NCBI GenBank assembly: GCA_020637165.1
Contig: JACJWN010000009.1
Span: forward strand, 169,318-233,317
Direction: 5' to 3'
Source of the DNA: Mycolicibacterium sp.
GTDB lineage: Bacteria > Actinomycetota > Actinomycetes > Mycobacteriales > Mycobacteriaceae
DNA: 64,000 nucleotides
The notes beneath the pieces were generated by a model, which saw only the letters and a program-made list of their open reading frames with translations, was not told where the DNA came from and ran no database searches. The translations under genes were made by a program, and so were the position numbers. Positions 18,922 to 30,045 of the stretch are shown here, in pieces; within the stretch, counting starts at the first letter, position 1; the number at the start of each line of letters is the position of its first letter.

Positions 18922-20181
18922 TCACTTGCGGCGGAAAAATGTCCGGACAACGTCTTGCAGTTCGGCGGTTTTTACCTTCGTAGCTTCGGTCAGATCGATT
19001 GCTCTGTCCTTGGCCGCGTCGGCCAGATCCGCGGCTTTGTCTTTGGCCACCGTTGCGCCCTCTGTCCCAGTTGCCAGCGCTTTGTTCACCGCCTCGCCCG
19101 CGGCCTGGCCCCATCGCTTCGCGTCGTTGGTGCCGTGATCGGTCTCGATGTCGAGGCGGTCGCGAAAAGCCACCACGCCCGTCGCGATCTCATTGCTCGA
19201 CCGGACGGCCGCCGGCGCGTCGCGCGGATGGAGCAGCACCTTGGAGTTCGCTTTGCGGACAGTCTCGTTCATTTGGGCCAGCAACCGGGCGGTGCTGTTC
19301 GAGATGAGGTCCAGCCGCTTTTGGCGAGCTTTGGCCAGGCCCAGTCGGTGGCTGTCGAGATCATCCGGATCGGAGTCGAGCACCCGGTCGAGTTCCAGCA
19401 TGGCCACCCCATCCTGAAGCTGGAAGCAGCGCGCAATCACCACCAGCCACTCGCGTACCTTGGGCTCGGCCTCCTTGGTGGCGTTGGCGATCTTGCCCAG
19501 GTTGGCCTCCTTCTCCAGATTCTCGGCGATGGCGTCAAGTTGGCGTATGGCGTACGCCTGCGTCTGTGCGAGTACCAAGGAGCTCGACTGAATCTTGGAC
19601 CAGGTAATCTCCGACACCCGCCCGACCTGGTCGCGGACGGTCAGCGCGTCCTCGACGACCAGGTCGACGCCGATCATCTCCGCGAGAACCGCATCCTTTT
19701 GGGCGCGCAGAATGTCATCGACCTTCTCGTTAATCTCCTGGAGATACTCGACGATCTGGTCCATCTGCTGCTGCATCGCCTGCTGCTGCATCATCGTCGA
19801 CAGCGCGGAGAGCGCCAAGGGGCCACTAAGCAGCGCCGTCGGGGCCTGAGCGATCTGAAGCCACCGCTTGACCTCACCGGGCTTCCCGATCATCGCGTGG
19901 CTGACACCGGGGGTCTTGGTTGCCATCAGCCCGTACTGCTTGACGGCCTGCGCCGACTCGGCGGTCAACTTGACCCAGCGTCCCGAGTGCGTGGCCACCT
20001 CCGACCCGACTCGTAGTGCCGTCCCGCTGGTGCCGGCGAACGACGAAAGACGGCGTACATCCAGGACCTTCGATGGCACCCTGCTAAGGCCTTGGTCGAG
20101 TAGGAAGCGCTCAACATCGGCTGAGTCACCGATCACGGCCAAACCGTCGCCGTCGGTGACCAGTTCGATCTCGTTACCCAT
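18922..20181 (-). CDS. Uncharacterised helical protein of the cargo (419 residues)
   Basis: Not recognised. ATG 20181 is chosen over the upstream frame because GGAGAAAAG abuts it. Visible parts: an N-terminal ~110-residue domain (MGNEIELVTDGDGLAVIGDSADVERFL...), a short hydrophobic stretch (ALLSGPLALSALSTMM), a Gln/Met-rich coiled-coil start (MMQQQAMQQQMDQIVEYLQEINEKVDDIL), a long all-helical middle, and a C-terminal tail of 11-residue Ala/Lys/Asp repeats (KDKAADLADAAKDRAIDLTEATKVKTAEL) ending in FFRRK, which could lie along a membrane. No enzymatic motif seen. It sits alone between rep and the HTH/PIN module and is divergent from it. A membrane-associated defence or exclusion role is only a guess. 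Confidence 0.75.
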   Translation of the reverse strand: MGNEIELVTDGDGLAVIGDSADVERFLLDQGLSRVPSKVLDVRRLSSFAGTSGTALRVGSEVATHSGRWVKLTAESAQAVKQYGLMATKTPGVSHAMIGKPGEVKRWLQIAQAPTALLSGPLALSALSTMMQQQAMQQQMDQIVEYLQEINEKVDDILRAQKDAVLAEMIGVDLVVEDALTVRDQVGRVSEITWSKIQSSSLVLAQTQAYAIRQLDAIAENLEKEANLGKIANATKEAEPKVREWLVVIARCFQLQDGVAMLELDRVLDSDPDDLDSHRLGLAKARQKRLDLISNSTARLLAQMNETVRKANSKVLLHPRDAPAAVRSSNEIATGVVAFRDRLDIETDHGTNDAKRWGQAAGEAVNKALATGTEGATVAKDKAADLADAAKDRAIDLTEATKVKTAELQDVVRTFFRRK

Positions 20182-20393
20182 CTTTTCTCCGTTGAGTGGA
20201 AGGCCATCGACCGGCCTCTCGGTTCGCCTCGCCACCAGACGCTACCGGTGAGCACCGACACCATTGGAACGATTGAGGCTACAGCCGTTGGCATGGCGTC
20301 CTACCTGCTGAGCGAAGCCACCGACGGGTGGGCGCTCCTTGATGACCAGGGGGGGTACGGCACTGCTCCTGCATGGCCCAACGCTATTCCCCC

Positions 20394-20422
20394 TTTCGTA
20401 ACTTTCGTAACCTTGCTACGAT
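20394..20422 (+). promoter_or_regulatory. Promoter/operator of the HTH-PIN module
   Basis: Two tandem TTTCGTAAC repeats (20394-20402, 20403-20411) directly followed by TACGAT (20417-20422), a plausible -10. The 280 bp between the divergent genes at 20181 and 20463 hold no other gene I can support. The tandem 9-mers are a likely binding site for the HTH antitoxin. Confidence 0.5.
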
Positions 20423-20462
20423 GGGTCGGGTTCCGAGAGCGGAATGAGAGGAAGTGAGACCC

Positions 20463-20966
20463 ATGAGCACCGCCTCCGCGGAGATTGTTAGCCCGGTTCC
20501 GGCCGATGCCGATGGGCTTGCCAATGTCCTCAGCTTCATCGAGGCGCACGAGGTCCGCCACGGGACCTCTCCTGAGCCTGCCTTCTTCCTGTCCGGTGCT
20601 GGCGAACATGATCGTGTCGAACTGACCGAGCAGCTTTACGAGGTCCTCAAGCGGGTCGCCCACGCACTCAGCCACGGCCAGTCGATAAGCATCCTGACCC
20701 GCGACCAGGAAATTTCCACCCAGCAGGCCGCGGAGATCCTCGGCCTGAGCCGCCCCACGGTGGTTCGCCTCATCCAGGACGGCGAGCTGCACGCGCACGT
20801 ACCTGGCGCGGTCCGACGCAAGCTGCGGCTTGCCGATGTTCTCGCCTACCGCGAAGAGCTTCACACCCGGCGCAACCGTTTCATCACCGAGAGTTCGGCG
20901 GAGTTCGCGGATACCGACGCCGACGAGGTCGCCGAGCTGCTCGCCGAGGCGAAACGCAAGCGCTGA
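20463..20966 (+). CDS. Excisionase-type HTH antitoxin of a PIN toxin
   Basis: 167 residues from ATG 20463 (GAGGAAG about 10 bp upstream; an in-frame GTG lies at 20454). The centre STQQAAEILGLSRPTVVRLIQDGEL is a MerR/excisionase-like helix-turn-helix; the preceding ~80 residues are acidic, and the C-terminus (DTDADEVAELLAEAKRKR) is helical. Thirty bp downstream begins a PIN-domain gene, the usual arrangement of HTH antitoxin + PIN toxin pairs in actinobacteria. An excisionase role for the element is an alternative, but the PIN partner favours antitoxin. Confidence 0.8.
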   Translation: MSTASAEIVSPVPADADGLANVLSFIEAHEVRHGTSPEPAFFLSGAGEHDRVELTEQLYEVLKRVAHALSHGQSISILTRDQEISTQQAAEILGLSRPTVVRLIQDGELHAHVPGAVRRKLRLADVLAYREELHTRRNRFITESSAEFADTDADEVAELLAEAKRKR

Positions 20967-20996
20967 CCGTCCGCGCCGTCTGAAAGACTCGCCCAC

Positions 20997-21596
20997 GTGT
21001 ATCGCGCCGTCCTCGACACCTGTGCCCTTGTGCCGAGCCTTCAGCGCGACTTCCTGCTGCAACTGGCCACCGAGGAGGCTTACGCGCCCGTGTGGGGATC
21101 TGGAATCCTCTTCGAGCTGGACTACGTACTCGCCGGCCTGCACGCCAAGCGTGGAATCAGCGATAGCGCCAGTCGCCGACAGCACCTCTTCGACCAGCTC
21201 AGGCGTGCGTTTCCGGGCTCAGAAGTTCACGCACCCAAGGACCGTGAGTACAGCTACGGACTCAACGATCCTGACGACGGACACGTCGCCCACGCGGCGA
21301 TCATCGGCAAAGCCGACGCCATCGTCACCGACGATTGTCGCGCAGGGTTCAGCTCGGCACACGCACTCGTGGAGGCGGACGTCGAGACCATCTACCCACA
21401 TCAGTTTGCGGCCAACACGGTGTCAGCGCACCCGCATGCAGGAGTGCGCGCGTTGCGAGAGATGTCGAATCGTCGAACCAACCCACCACAGACCCCGGAA
21501 CAGATCCTCGAGTTGCTGGTGACACGGCACGAAATGACCGAGGTCGCCGAGATCTTGCTCCCGCTGCTTTCGGAAGACGCACGGCGACCCGAGTGA
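20997..21596 (+). CDS. PIN-domain toxin
   Basis: 199 residues from GTG 20997. N-terminal YRAVLDTCALVPS carries the first PIN aspartate; further acidic residues are in FELDYVLAGL, DPDDGHVAHAAIIGKADAIVTDD. The last ~70 residues form an extra helical part absent from short VapC proteins. A likely ribonuclease held in check by the HTH protein upstream. Its 3' end converges on the CD-NTase gene 10 bp away. Confidence 0.83.
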   Translation: MYRAVLDTCALVPSLQRDFLLQLATEEAYAPVWGSGILFELDYVLAGLHAKRGISDSASRRQHLFDQLRRAFPGSEVHAPKDREYSYGLNDPDDGHVAHAAIIGKADAIVTDDCRAGFSSAHALVEADVETIYPHQFAANTVSAHPHAGVRALREMSNRRTNPPQTPEQILELLVTRHEMTEVAEILLPLLSEDARRPE

Positions 21597-21606
21597 ACAA
21601 AGAGGT

Positions 21607-22892
21607 TTACGTGACTGTGGTTATTGGCACCTCGATGCGGTCGCGCGCAACGATCACACCGTTCTTGATGGCATAACACTCGACGTAGTGCTCACCACGG
21701 AACTTTGTCGATTCTCGGTGTGTGCGACTGTCCTCATTGATTATCTGACCCCGAATCTCGTTTCGTTTCTCGGCTTCGTCACCACGATTCAAAACCTTCC
21801 ACTTAAGCTTGTATGGTTGTGGCACATCGCATTCCGACACCGTGAAGTCCAACGTTTTTTGCGGCCTGAGCCAGACCTGTCGGGCAAGCATGCTGCGTAG
21901 CGTGTCCGGCCGGAAGCCGTTTTGGGTGACGGTGCAGTCGATGGCCAGGTTGTACCTGACGTCTACCGGGAACTCATCCTCGACGAACTCTTCGGTGTTG
22001 TCGAAACTGTAGGCGCTCGCAGTTTTCGCGGTGGTGTCGGCTGCAGGAACAGGCTTGCCGAAGACCTTCTTCCATTTTGCGCTGACCGTCGTTTTACCTT
22101 CAGCGTCAATCGCTTTGAGGCACAACTCGTAAGCGGTCTTTGCCTTGCTCTGGAATCTCTTCTTGACCTTTACGTCCTGCTTACTTCCCAGCGCCTGGTA
22201 GTGGTCGTGGTCGTCCTCTTCGAACAGAAACTTGAAGAAGTCTCGGACCATGAAGGCATAAGTGGCCGTGGTCGCGGAATGGTGGTCGGTGTTCTTCTGA
22301 AGGAAGTTGTACGCCAAGGTGTCCATCAACAGCCCACCCATGACTACGCCGTGCTTGTTCTTCCACGCACGCGCCAACTTGCATAGTTTGCGGAAATTGC
22401 GATTGGTGATGCTGTCGCAGTCTCGGGTCTCATTGATCTCGTCGCGCGGCTTGGTGACCTTCCAGGATTTCGATTTCGTATGCGGGTACTGAACGAGCCG
22501 TCCTCTTGCTCGAAGACGGGTTGTACCTCGAACATGAAATTCTGGAACGTCACGACGACCACCGGACTGTCAACCTTCACGCTGGATGTCGGATAGCGCG
22601 CTTGTATAGCGGTGCACGTGCGCGACAAGACATCCGAGGGTCCGTTCTCTCCTTCGTACTTGTCCCATAGCGACGACGGCAGGACGTAGAGCATGTCAAG
22701 GTCCGAAATCCCGCGAATTGCCGTGAAGCGCCCATAGGAGCCCACCATGAGCTGATTGTTCTCGGAGCTGTCGAGGTTCCGGAACTCCTTATTCAGCACC
22801 TTGGTGATTTCATCACGGCGGGCACCGATAGTGCCGGCATTGTCGACCTGAAGGTTCGTGAGCAGTTCCTCAAAAATCTCACTTGTCTTCAT
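21607..22892 (-). pseudogene. CD-NTase (CBASS-type cyclase) with AGS-C sensor domain, split by a frameshift
   Basis: Reads as one gene broken by an apparent 1-base deletion at about 22488-22491. The N-terminal part (from ATG 22892) has the nucleotidyltransferase motif GSYGRFT (residues 51-57) with DLD at 64-66 and a third acid in FEVQP (E122). After DGSF the frame is lost; the other frame continues directly with YPHTKSKSWKVTKPRDEIN through the helical core and ends in an AGS-C-type C-terminal domain (VPQPYKLKWKVLNRGDEAE ... ECYAIKNGVIVARDRIEVPI). Such enzymes make a cyclic nucleotide on phage sensing. The ATG overlaps the end of the SLATT gene by 14 bp, so the two are coupled. If the deletion is real the cyclase is dead; the rest of the surrounding sequence is clean. 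Confidence 0.85.
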
Positions 22893-23496
22893 CGGCCGCT
22901 GGCTTTCCCTGCCGAAGCTGGACCGGCAGCATCTGGTCGATCTCACTCTCCGAGAACGTCAAGTCTTCGCGGTTCTTCAAACCATCCTGCGCGGCCTCGT
23001 AGGCTTTCGGGGTTGTGCGCGGAGCATCACCGAGGATGGCGAAGTACCGTTCCTGCAAATCGTTGCGTCGTGCGATTCCCTCCTGCATCGAACACGCTTC
23101 CGCTTGAAGGTCAACGATGAGCGACAGGTAAGACTCGCGGATATCCCACACCTTTGCCGCCACGTCACGGTGCTGCTGCATCTCCTCACCGTGCTTGAAA
23201 TTCTTGCTGCCAAGATTCATCGCGGTGACGACCAGCGCGATGAACGAGGTGACCATTGGTGCCCACTGCTCCCCGATTGCCAGGCCGAGGAGCGACGCCA
23301 CGAACGTGGTCGAGCTAACGGCTGTCATGGCCATAAGCCCTCGGCGCTGCCACCAATATTTTCGGTAGCAGAAATCTGCCTGCTTCTCATGAGTTTTGTG
23401 CGTGTAAGCCGCGCGTCCGTACAACTCACGGACTTGTGCGAGCAACAGTTCGGGGCTGCCTTCCGCTGCTGAAGTCTTTTCCGTCGGCTCTGCCAT
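22879..23496 (-). CDS. SLATT-domain 2-TM effector protein
   Basis: 205 residues from ATG 23496 with a strong AAAGGAGAGGGG upstream; the longer frame adds only unconserved sequence. Pattern: [35 protein letters not shown], two adjacent transmembrane helices (about residues 52-95, separated by GEQWAP), then a helical cytosolic tail with [24 protein letters not shown]. This is the SMODS/SLOG-associating 2TM (SLATT) fold, known as a membrane-disrupting effector next to CD-NTases. It is the first gene of a two-gene operon with the CD-NTase. A pore-forming abortive-infection role is inferred from family. Confidence 0.85.
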   Translation of the reverse strand: MAEPTEKTSAAEGSPELLLAQVRELYGRAAYTHKTHEKQADFCYRKYWWQRRGLMAMTAVSSTTFVASLLGLAIGEQWAPMVTSFIALVVTAMNLGSKNFKHGEEMQQHRDVAAKVWDIRESYLSLIVDLQAEACSMQEGIARRNDLQERYFAILGDAPRTTPKAYEAAQDGLKNREDLTFSESEIDQMLPVQLRQGKPAADEDK

Positions 23497-23612
23497 ACGG
23501 CCCCTCTCCTTTGAACTATTGCCAGCCGGCGCGCAGGTTTCCCAGCTACCTAGGCGGTCGGCTGGCCAGATACAGGTTGTTTTTGTCATATCACTATGCA
23601 AACATAACATAC

Positions 23613-25429
<1,817 letters not shown>

Positions 25430-25433
<4 letters not shown>

Positions 25434-26710
25434 GTGCGGCTGACTGGATGACGAAGCCATTAGGTGAACTCTTCGCCGTAGCAGCCGGCAAGACTATGTC
25501 GGCAGCGGCCCGGTCGGGCGAGAACAAGGTGCCGTTCTTACGCACATCGAATGTCATGTGGGACGAGATTGATCTCTCTGAAGTGGATGAGATGGCTATT
25601 CCCGAGCAGGAGCTGGCGGCGAAGCTGGTCGAGCCCGGCGACCTACTCGTATGCGAGGGAGGCGAGATTGGCCGAGCAGCCATCTGGGAAGGCGGCCGGA
25701 CGCCGATCTCCTTCCAAAACCACCTTCACCGCCTTCGCCCGATAGCGGATGACGTCGATCCGCGCTTCTACGTGTATTTCCTGCAGTCCGCTTTCACGCA
25801 GCTCGGACTTTTTGAAGGCGCTGGCAACAGGACCACGATCCCCAACCTGTCCTCTGGGCGACTGAAGGCGCTCGACGTTCCGCACCCGCCATTCCTGGAG
25901 CAGGTGGCGATCGCCGACTCGCTCAAGTACGTACAGCGAGCTCGGCACCTAAACGCAAGGCTCATCGCTACGACCGAAGAGCTGAGAGCCGCAACGATGC
26001 AGCGGTTGTTCTCGCAGGGGCTGCGGGGGGAGCGGCTGAAGGAGACCGAGCTCGGTCCGGTGCCGGAAAGTTGGGATGTGAGCACGATTAACGACGTGGC
26101 ATTGCAGACCCAGTATGGACTTTCGATACGCGGTCAAGCGGAGGGAGCAATTCCCATCCTGCGGATGAACTGCCAAGACGATGGCCGCGTTCGGTTCCGA
26201 GACTTGCAATACGTTGACCTTGATGAAGCAACTCTCTCGGCGTTCCGCCTCGAAGACGGTGACCTACTCTTCAATCGCACGAACAGCATCGAACATGTTG
26301 GACGAACGGCGATCTTCGACGGTGTCAAGGAAGCGGTCTTCGCGTCATATCTTGTGCGGCTAAAGGTAGACACGCTCCGATGCTTGCCGCGTTTCCTCAA
26401 TTACTACATGAACCGAAGGGAAGTCCAACAGGACATCAAGCGCCTTGCTAGCAGGGCGGTTGGGCAGGCGAACATCAACGCAACCAAATTGCGTACCATC
26501 GCATTTCCGCTGCCCCCGTCATTGAATGAGCAGGCTGAGATCATCGCCATCCTCGATGCCCTCGATCGCAAGCTCGACCTGCACCGCCGCAAGCGTGAGG
26601 TTCTTGATCAGCTCTTCAAGTCGCTGCTGTACAAGCTGATGACCGGCGAGATTTCAGTCTATGACCTCGACCTGAGTGCACTGCCAGCCAACGATGGGAG
26701 CGCCGCATGA
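25430..26710 (+). CDS. hsdS: Type I restriction-modification specificity subunit
   Basis: 426 residues from GTG 25430 (GTGA overlap with hsdM). Two target-recognition domains: the first from [16 protein letters not shown] to about residue 175, the second from [17 protein letters not shown] onward, each followed by a conserved helical spacer ([31 protein letters not shown] and [43 protein letters not shown]). It sets the bipartite recognition sequence, which cannot be predicted here. Followed by hsdR with a 4-bp overlap. Confidence 0.93.
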
Positions 26711-29652
26711 GCCAGATCAAGATCTCCGAGGCCAAGTCGGTGCAGTTCCCGATGGTGAAGCACGCTTCCGCCGTTGGCTGGGAACAACTCACACCAGAGG
26801 AAGCCGAAGGCATGCGTCGCGGGCAGGCCAACATGCTGTTCCCTCAGGTGCTAGAAGACAAGCTCCGGCAGTTCAACCCGTGGCTCAGCGAGGACCAGGC
26901 TCGCGCGATTGTCGAGAGCATTGAAGCGCTGCCCGCCACGATCGAGGGCAACCGAGAAGTGTTGCGCTGGCTACGCGGCGAACGTCAGTGGAACGACGAG
27001 AACGAGCACCGTCATCGTCCAGTCCAGGTCGTCGACTTTGCCAACCCCGATCAGAATGCCCTGCACGTCACATGGGAGTGGAAGATCGCGCCTCCGGCGC
27101 GGGCGAAGGGCAACCGAGCCGATGTGATGTTCGTCGTTAACGGCATCCCGGTCACGATCGTCGAGCACAAGAACCCGAAGGACCGCGACGCTCTGACCAA
27201 AGCGGTGACCCAGCTACGGCGCTATGAGAAGGAAACACCGGAGCTCTTGGCTCAGGCCCAGCTCCACAACGAGACCCACCTGATCGAATACTGGTACGGC
27301 GTAACGTGGAACATCAACCGCCGCATGCTCTTTAAGTGGAAGCACACGAGCGACGAGTCTTACCGCGAGGCGGTTCAGGCGTTCTTCGAGCCGCGCGAGT
27401 TCCTGCGCACGTTGCGCGAGTGGGTGCTCTTTTATATCGAAGATGGCGAGACTAAGAAGTCTGTCCTCCGCGAGCATCAGCGCGGCGCAGTCGATGCGGT
27501 GGTCGAACGGTGCGCCGATCCCGCGAAGAACCGGGGGCTAATCTGGCACACCCAGGGCTCCGGCAAGACTTTCACCCTGTTGACGGCTGCGCAATTGATC
27601 CTCAGCCAGAAGGACCGCTTCAAGAACGCAACCGTCATCCTCGTCGTTGACCGCACCGAGCTGGAGGGCCAGCTCAAGGAGTGGGTCGACCGACTGCTCG
27701 GCGAGATGCAGGCCAACGACATTCCGGTCCGGCGTGCCAACAGCAGAGATGACTTGCAGGATATCTTCGATTCCGACTTCCGCGGGCTGGTCGTGTCGAT
27801 GATCCACAAGTTCGAGACGATCCGGAAGGACAGCTCCAATCGCGATAACGTCTTCGTCTTCATCGACGAAGCACACCGTTCAGTCGCCGCTGACCTGGGC
27901 TCGTACCTTATGGCGGCGGTGCCCAACGCCACAATCATCGGTTTCACCGGCACGCCGGTCGGCGGGACACAGGGAGGCGGATCCAGCTCGTTTCAGATCT
28001 TCGGAGCGCAAGACGAAAAGGGCTACCTGCACAAGTACTCGATTATCGAGTCGATCGACGATGAAACCACGCTGCCGATCAAGTACATGCTGGCGCCATC
28101 ATCGATGTCCATGACGCCAGAGGACCTAGACGAACAGTTCTACGCCCTCGCATCCGACGAGGCCGTCACCGACATCGAAGAACTCAACAAGGTACTGCAG
28201 CGGGCAGTCGGGCTGCGTACCTTCCTAGGCTCTGATAGCCGCGTGGTGCAGGTGGCTGAGTTTGTTGCAAACCACTTCAAGGAAAACGTAGATCCGCTGG
28301 GGTACAAGGCCTTTCTCGTCGCGGTGGACCGTGAGACGTGCGCGAAGTACAAGCGTGCGCTCGACGAACTGCTGCCGGCCGAGTGGTCCGAGGTGGTCTA
28401 CAGCAAGAATGCGAGCGATATCGTCGACCGTCCCGACGTGCATGAGCTTCAGCTGTCCGACGACCGCGAGAAAGAGGTGCGGCGCCAGTTCAAGAAAGCC
28501 CAACAACAGCCCAAGATCCTCATCGTCACTGACAAGTTGCTCACCGGCTACGACGCGCCGATCTTGTACGCCATGTATCTCGACAAGCCGATGCGTGACC
28601 ATGTGCTGCTGCAGGCGCTGGCGCGCGTGAACCGACCGTATGTCGATGGCGATGGCGTGCAGAAGAAGGTGGGACTCGTCGTCGACTTCGTCGGCATCCT
28701 CAAAGAACTTCACAAGGCACTGCGGTTTGACTCCGCCGATGTCGAAGGAGCCCTGCAAGATCTCGATGTGCTGATGGCGGACCTGCTGCTGAAAATCGAC
28801 GCTGCTTCAGCAGAGTACCTGCAAGTCGCGGGCGCCCAAGGTGCTGACGAGCAGTTGGAGAGCATCGTCTACGGCAAATTCATCTCGGAAGATGAGCGGA
28901 AGAAGTTCTTTGACGACTACCGCGATATCGAGGCGTTGTGGGAGATCCTCTCGCCGTCAGCCGAGCTACGCGATCACATCGCAACGTACAAGCGCCTATC
29001 GGTCCTTTACGCGGCCGTGCGGAATGCCTACTCCGAGGCGACCACCTTCACTGCCGACCTAGAGCACAAGACCAAGCGCCTGATCGAGGAGGCCGTCACT
29101 CAGGAAGGTCTCGGTCGGTTCACCAAGGTTGCCACGTTCGACGTTCCAACTTTGGAAGCACTGGGTAGGGACGACGGACCACCCGAGGAGAAGGTCTACA
29201 ACCTGCTGCGTGGCTTACGCAAGGAGATGGACGACAACCCGGCAGCCGCGGTGGCGCTCCAGAGCATCAAGGAGAAGGCCGACCGTGTCATCGAAAATCT
29301 CGAAGAGCGAAAGGTCAACGGTCTTGCCGCACTAGATGAGCTCAAAGCAATTGCAGAGGAGAAGGACAAGCTGCGCGAGTTCGCCAAGCAGAGCGGACTG
29401 TCGGATCGCGCCTTTGGTATCTACTCGGCATTGAAAGCCGACCATTCGTTGCGTGGGTTGAAGGTCGATATTCAGAGGGTTGCGTTGAGCATCGAGGTAG
29501 CGGTGGATCAGTTCCCGCACTGGCAGCAAAATCCTGACGAGCGACGCCGCCTGCGCAGTGGACTCTACAAACCACTGCTGGATAGTCAGGTGCCTGCGAA
29601 GTCCTGCGCCGAGATCATCGACAACGTAATGACCGTGCTGGAGAAAGTCTGA
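26707..29652 (+). CDS. hsdR: Type I restriction endonuclease subunit
   Basis: 981 residues. N-terminal PD-(D/E)xK nuclease ([21 protein letters not shown], with E-x-K near residue 152), then SF2 motor: Walker [13 protein letters not shown] (~283), DEAHRS (~387), [24 protein letters not shown] and [10 protein letters not shown]. The C-terminal helical region binds the methyltransferase core. It translocates and cuts unmodified DNA. Starts at ATG 26707, overlapping hsdS; its stop overlaps the next gene's ATG. Confidence 0.95.
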   Translation: MSQIKISEAKSVQFPMVKHASAVGWEQLTPEEAEGMRRGQANMLFPQVLEDKLRQFNPWLSEDQARAIVESIEALPATIEGNREVLRWLRGERQWNDENEHRHRPVQVVDFANPDQNALHVTWEWKIAPPARAKGNRADVMFVVNGIPVTIVEHKNPKDRDALTKAVTQLRRYEKETPELLAQAQLHNETHLIEYWYGVTWNINRRMLFKWKHTSDESYREAVQAFFEPREFLRTLREWVLFYIEDGETKKSVLREHQRGAVDAVVERCADPAKNRGLIWHTQGSGKTFTLLTAAQLILSQKDRFKNATVILVVDRTELEGQLKEWVDRLLGEMQANDIPVRRANSRDDLQDIFDSDFRGLVVSMIHKFETIRKDSSNRDNVFVFIDEAHRSVAADLGSYLMAAVPNATIIGFTGTPVGGTQGGGSSSFQIFGAQDEKGYLHKYSIIESIDDETTLPIKYMLAPSSMSMTPEDLDEQFYALASDEAVTDIEELNKVLQRAVGLRTFLGSDSRVVQVAEFVANHFKENVDPLGYKAFLVAVDRETCAKYKRALDELLPAEWSEVVYSKNASDIVDRPDVHELQLSDDREKEVRRQFKKAQQQPKILIVTDKLLTGYDAPILYAMYLDKPMRDHVLLQALARVNRPYVDGDGVQKKVGLVVDFVGILKELHKALRFDSADVEGALQDLDVLMADLLLKIDAASAEYLQVAGAQGADEQLESIVYGKFISEDERKKFFDDYRDIEALWEILSPSAELRDHIATYKRLSVLYAAVRNAYSEATTFTADLEHKTKRLIEEAVTQEGLGRFTKVATFDVPTLEALGRDDGPPEEKVYNLLRGLRKEMDDNPAAAVALQSIKEKADRVIENLEERKVNGLAALDELKAIAEEKDKLREFAKQSGLSDRAFGIYSALKADHSLRGLKVDIQRVALSIEVAVDQFPHWQQNPDERRRLRSGLYKPLLDSQVPAKSCAEIIDNVMTVLEKV

Positions 29653-29981
29653 TGGCTAGGCCGAAGATGCCGCTGACCGCCGATCAAGCACTCACCCGCA
29701 AGGCAATGGCGTGGGCGACCAAGATTCGAGTAAATCCCTCGCGCATCGTGATCGCCGAGCTGACGACGAAGTGGGGCTCATGCGCGCCAGACGGTGTCAT
29801 CACGCTGGCAGAAGACCTTGTGGACATGCCAGCTGCTTTCCAGGACTACGTCGTCGTACATGAACTGCTTCACCTGCGCTACCGGTCCCACGGCAAAGCC
29901 TTCGCCGCGATGATGACTGCGCTAGTTCCGGGCTGGCGCGAGCTGGAGGCATCGAGCCCAATCAGGGAGGTGCGCAGATGA
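29652..29981 (+). CDS. YgjP/DUF45-type zinc metallopeptidase of the RM operon
   Basis: 109 residues. WGSC (41-44) and HELLHLRYRSH (H70, H74, H80) are the hallmark of the YgjP-like (M48-related, DUF45) metallopeptidases; the protein is short but contains the whole motif set. One-base overlap with hsdR (TGATG) shows translational coupling. Small metallopeptidases of this type are often encoded right after hsdR; their role with the RM complex, for example control of HsdR level, is not settled. Confidence 0.88.
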   Translation: MARPKMPLTADQALTRKAMAWATKIRVNPSRIVIAELTTKWGSCAPDGVITLAEDLVDMPAAFQDYVVVHELLHLRYRSHGKAFAAMMTALVPGWRELEASSPIREVRR

Positions 29982-30045
29982 TTTCCGCGGAATTGTCGGG
30001 GCTCCCGGCTACCGTCGAGTTGGGATTCGGGAAAGGAGCTGGGTA

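Noticed and set aside
20248-20457. 69-codon frame MSTDTIGTIEATAVGMASYLL...
   Set aside because: Lies over the divergent promoter and tandem repeats of the HTH-PIN module; no ribosome site or conservation visible.
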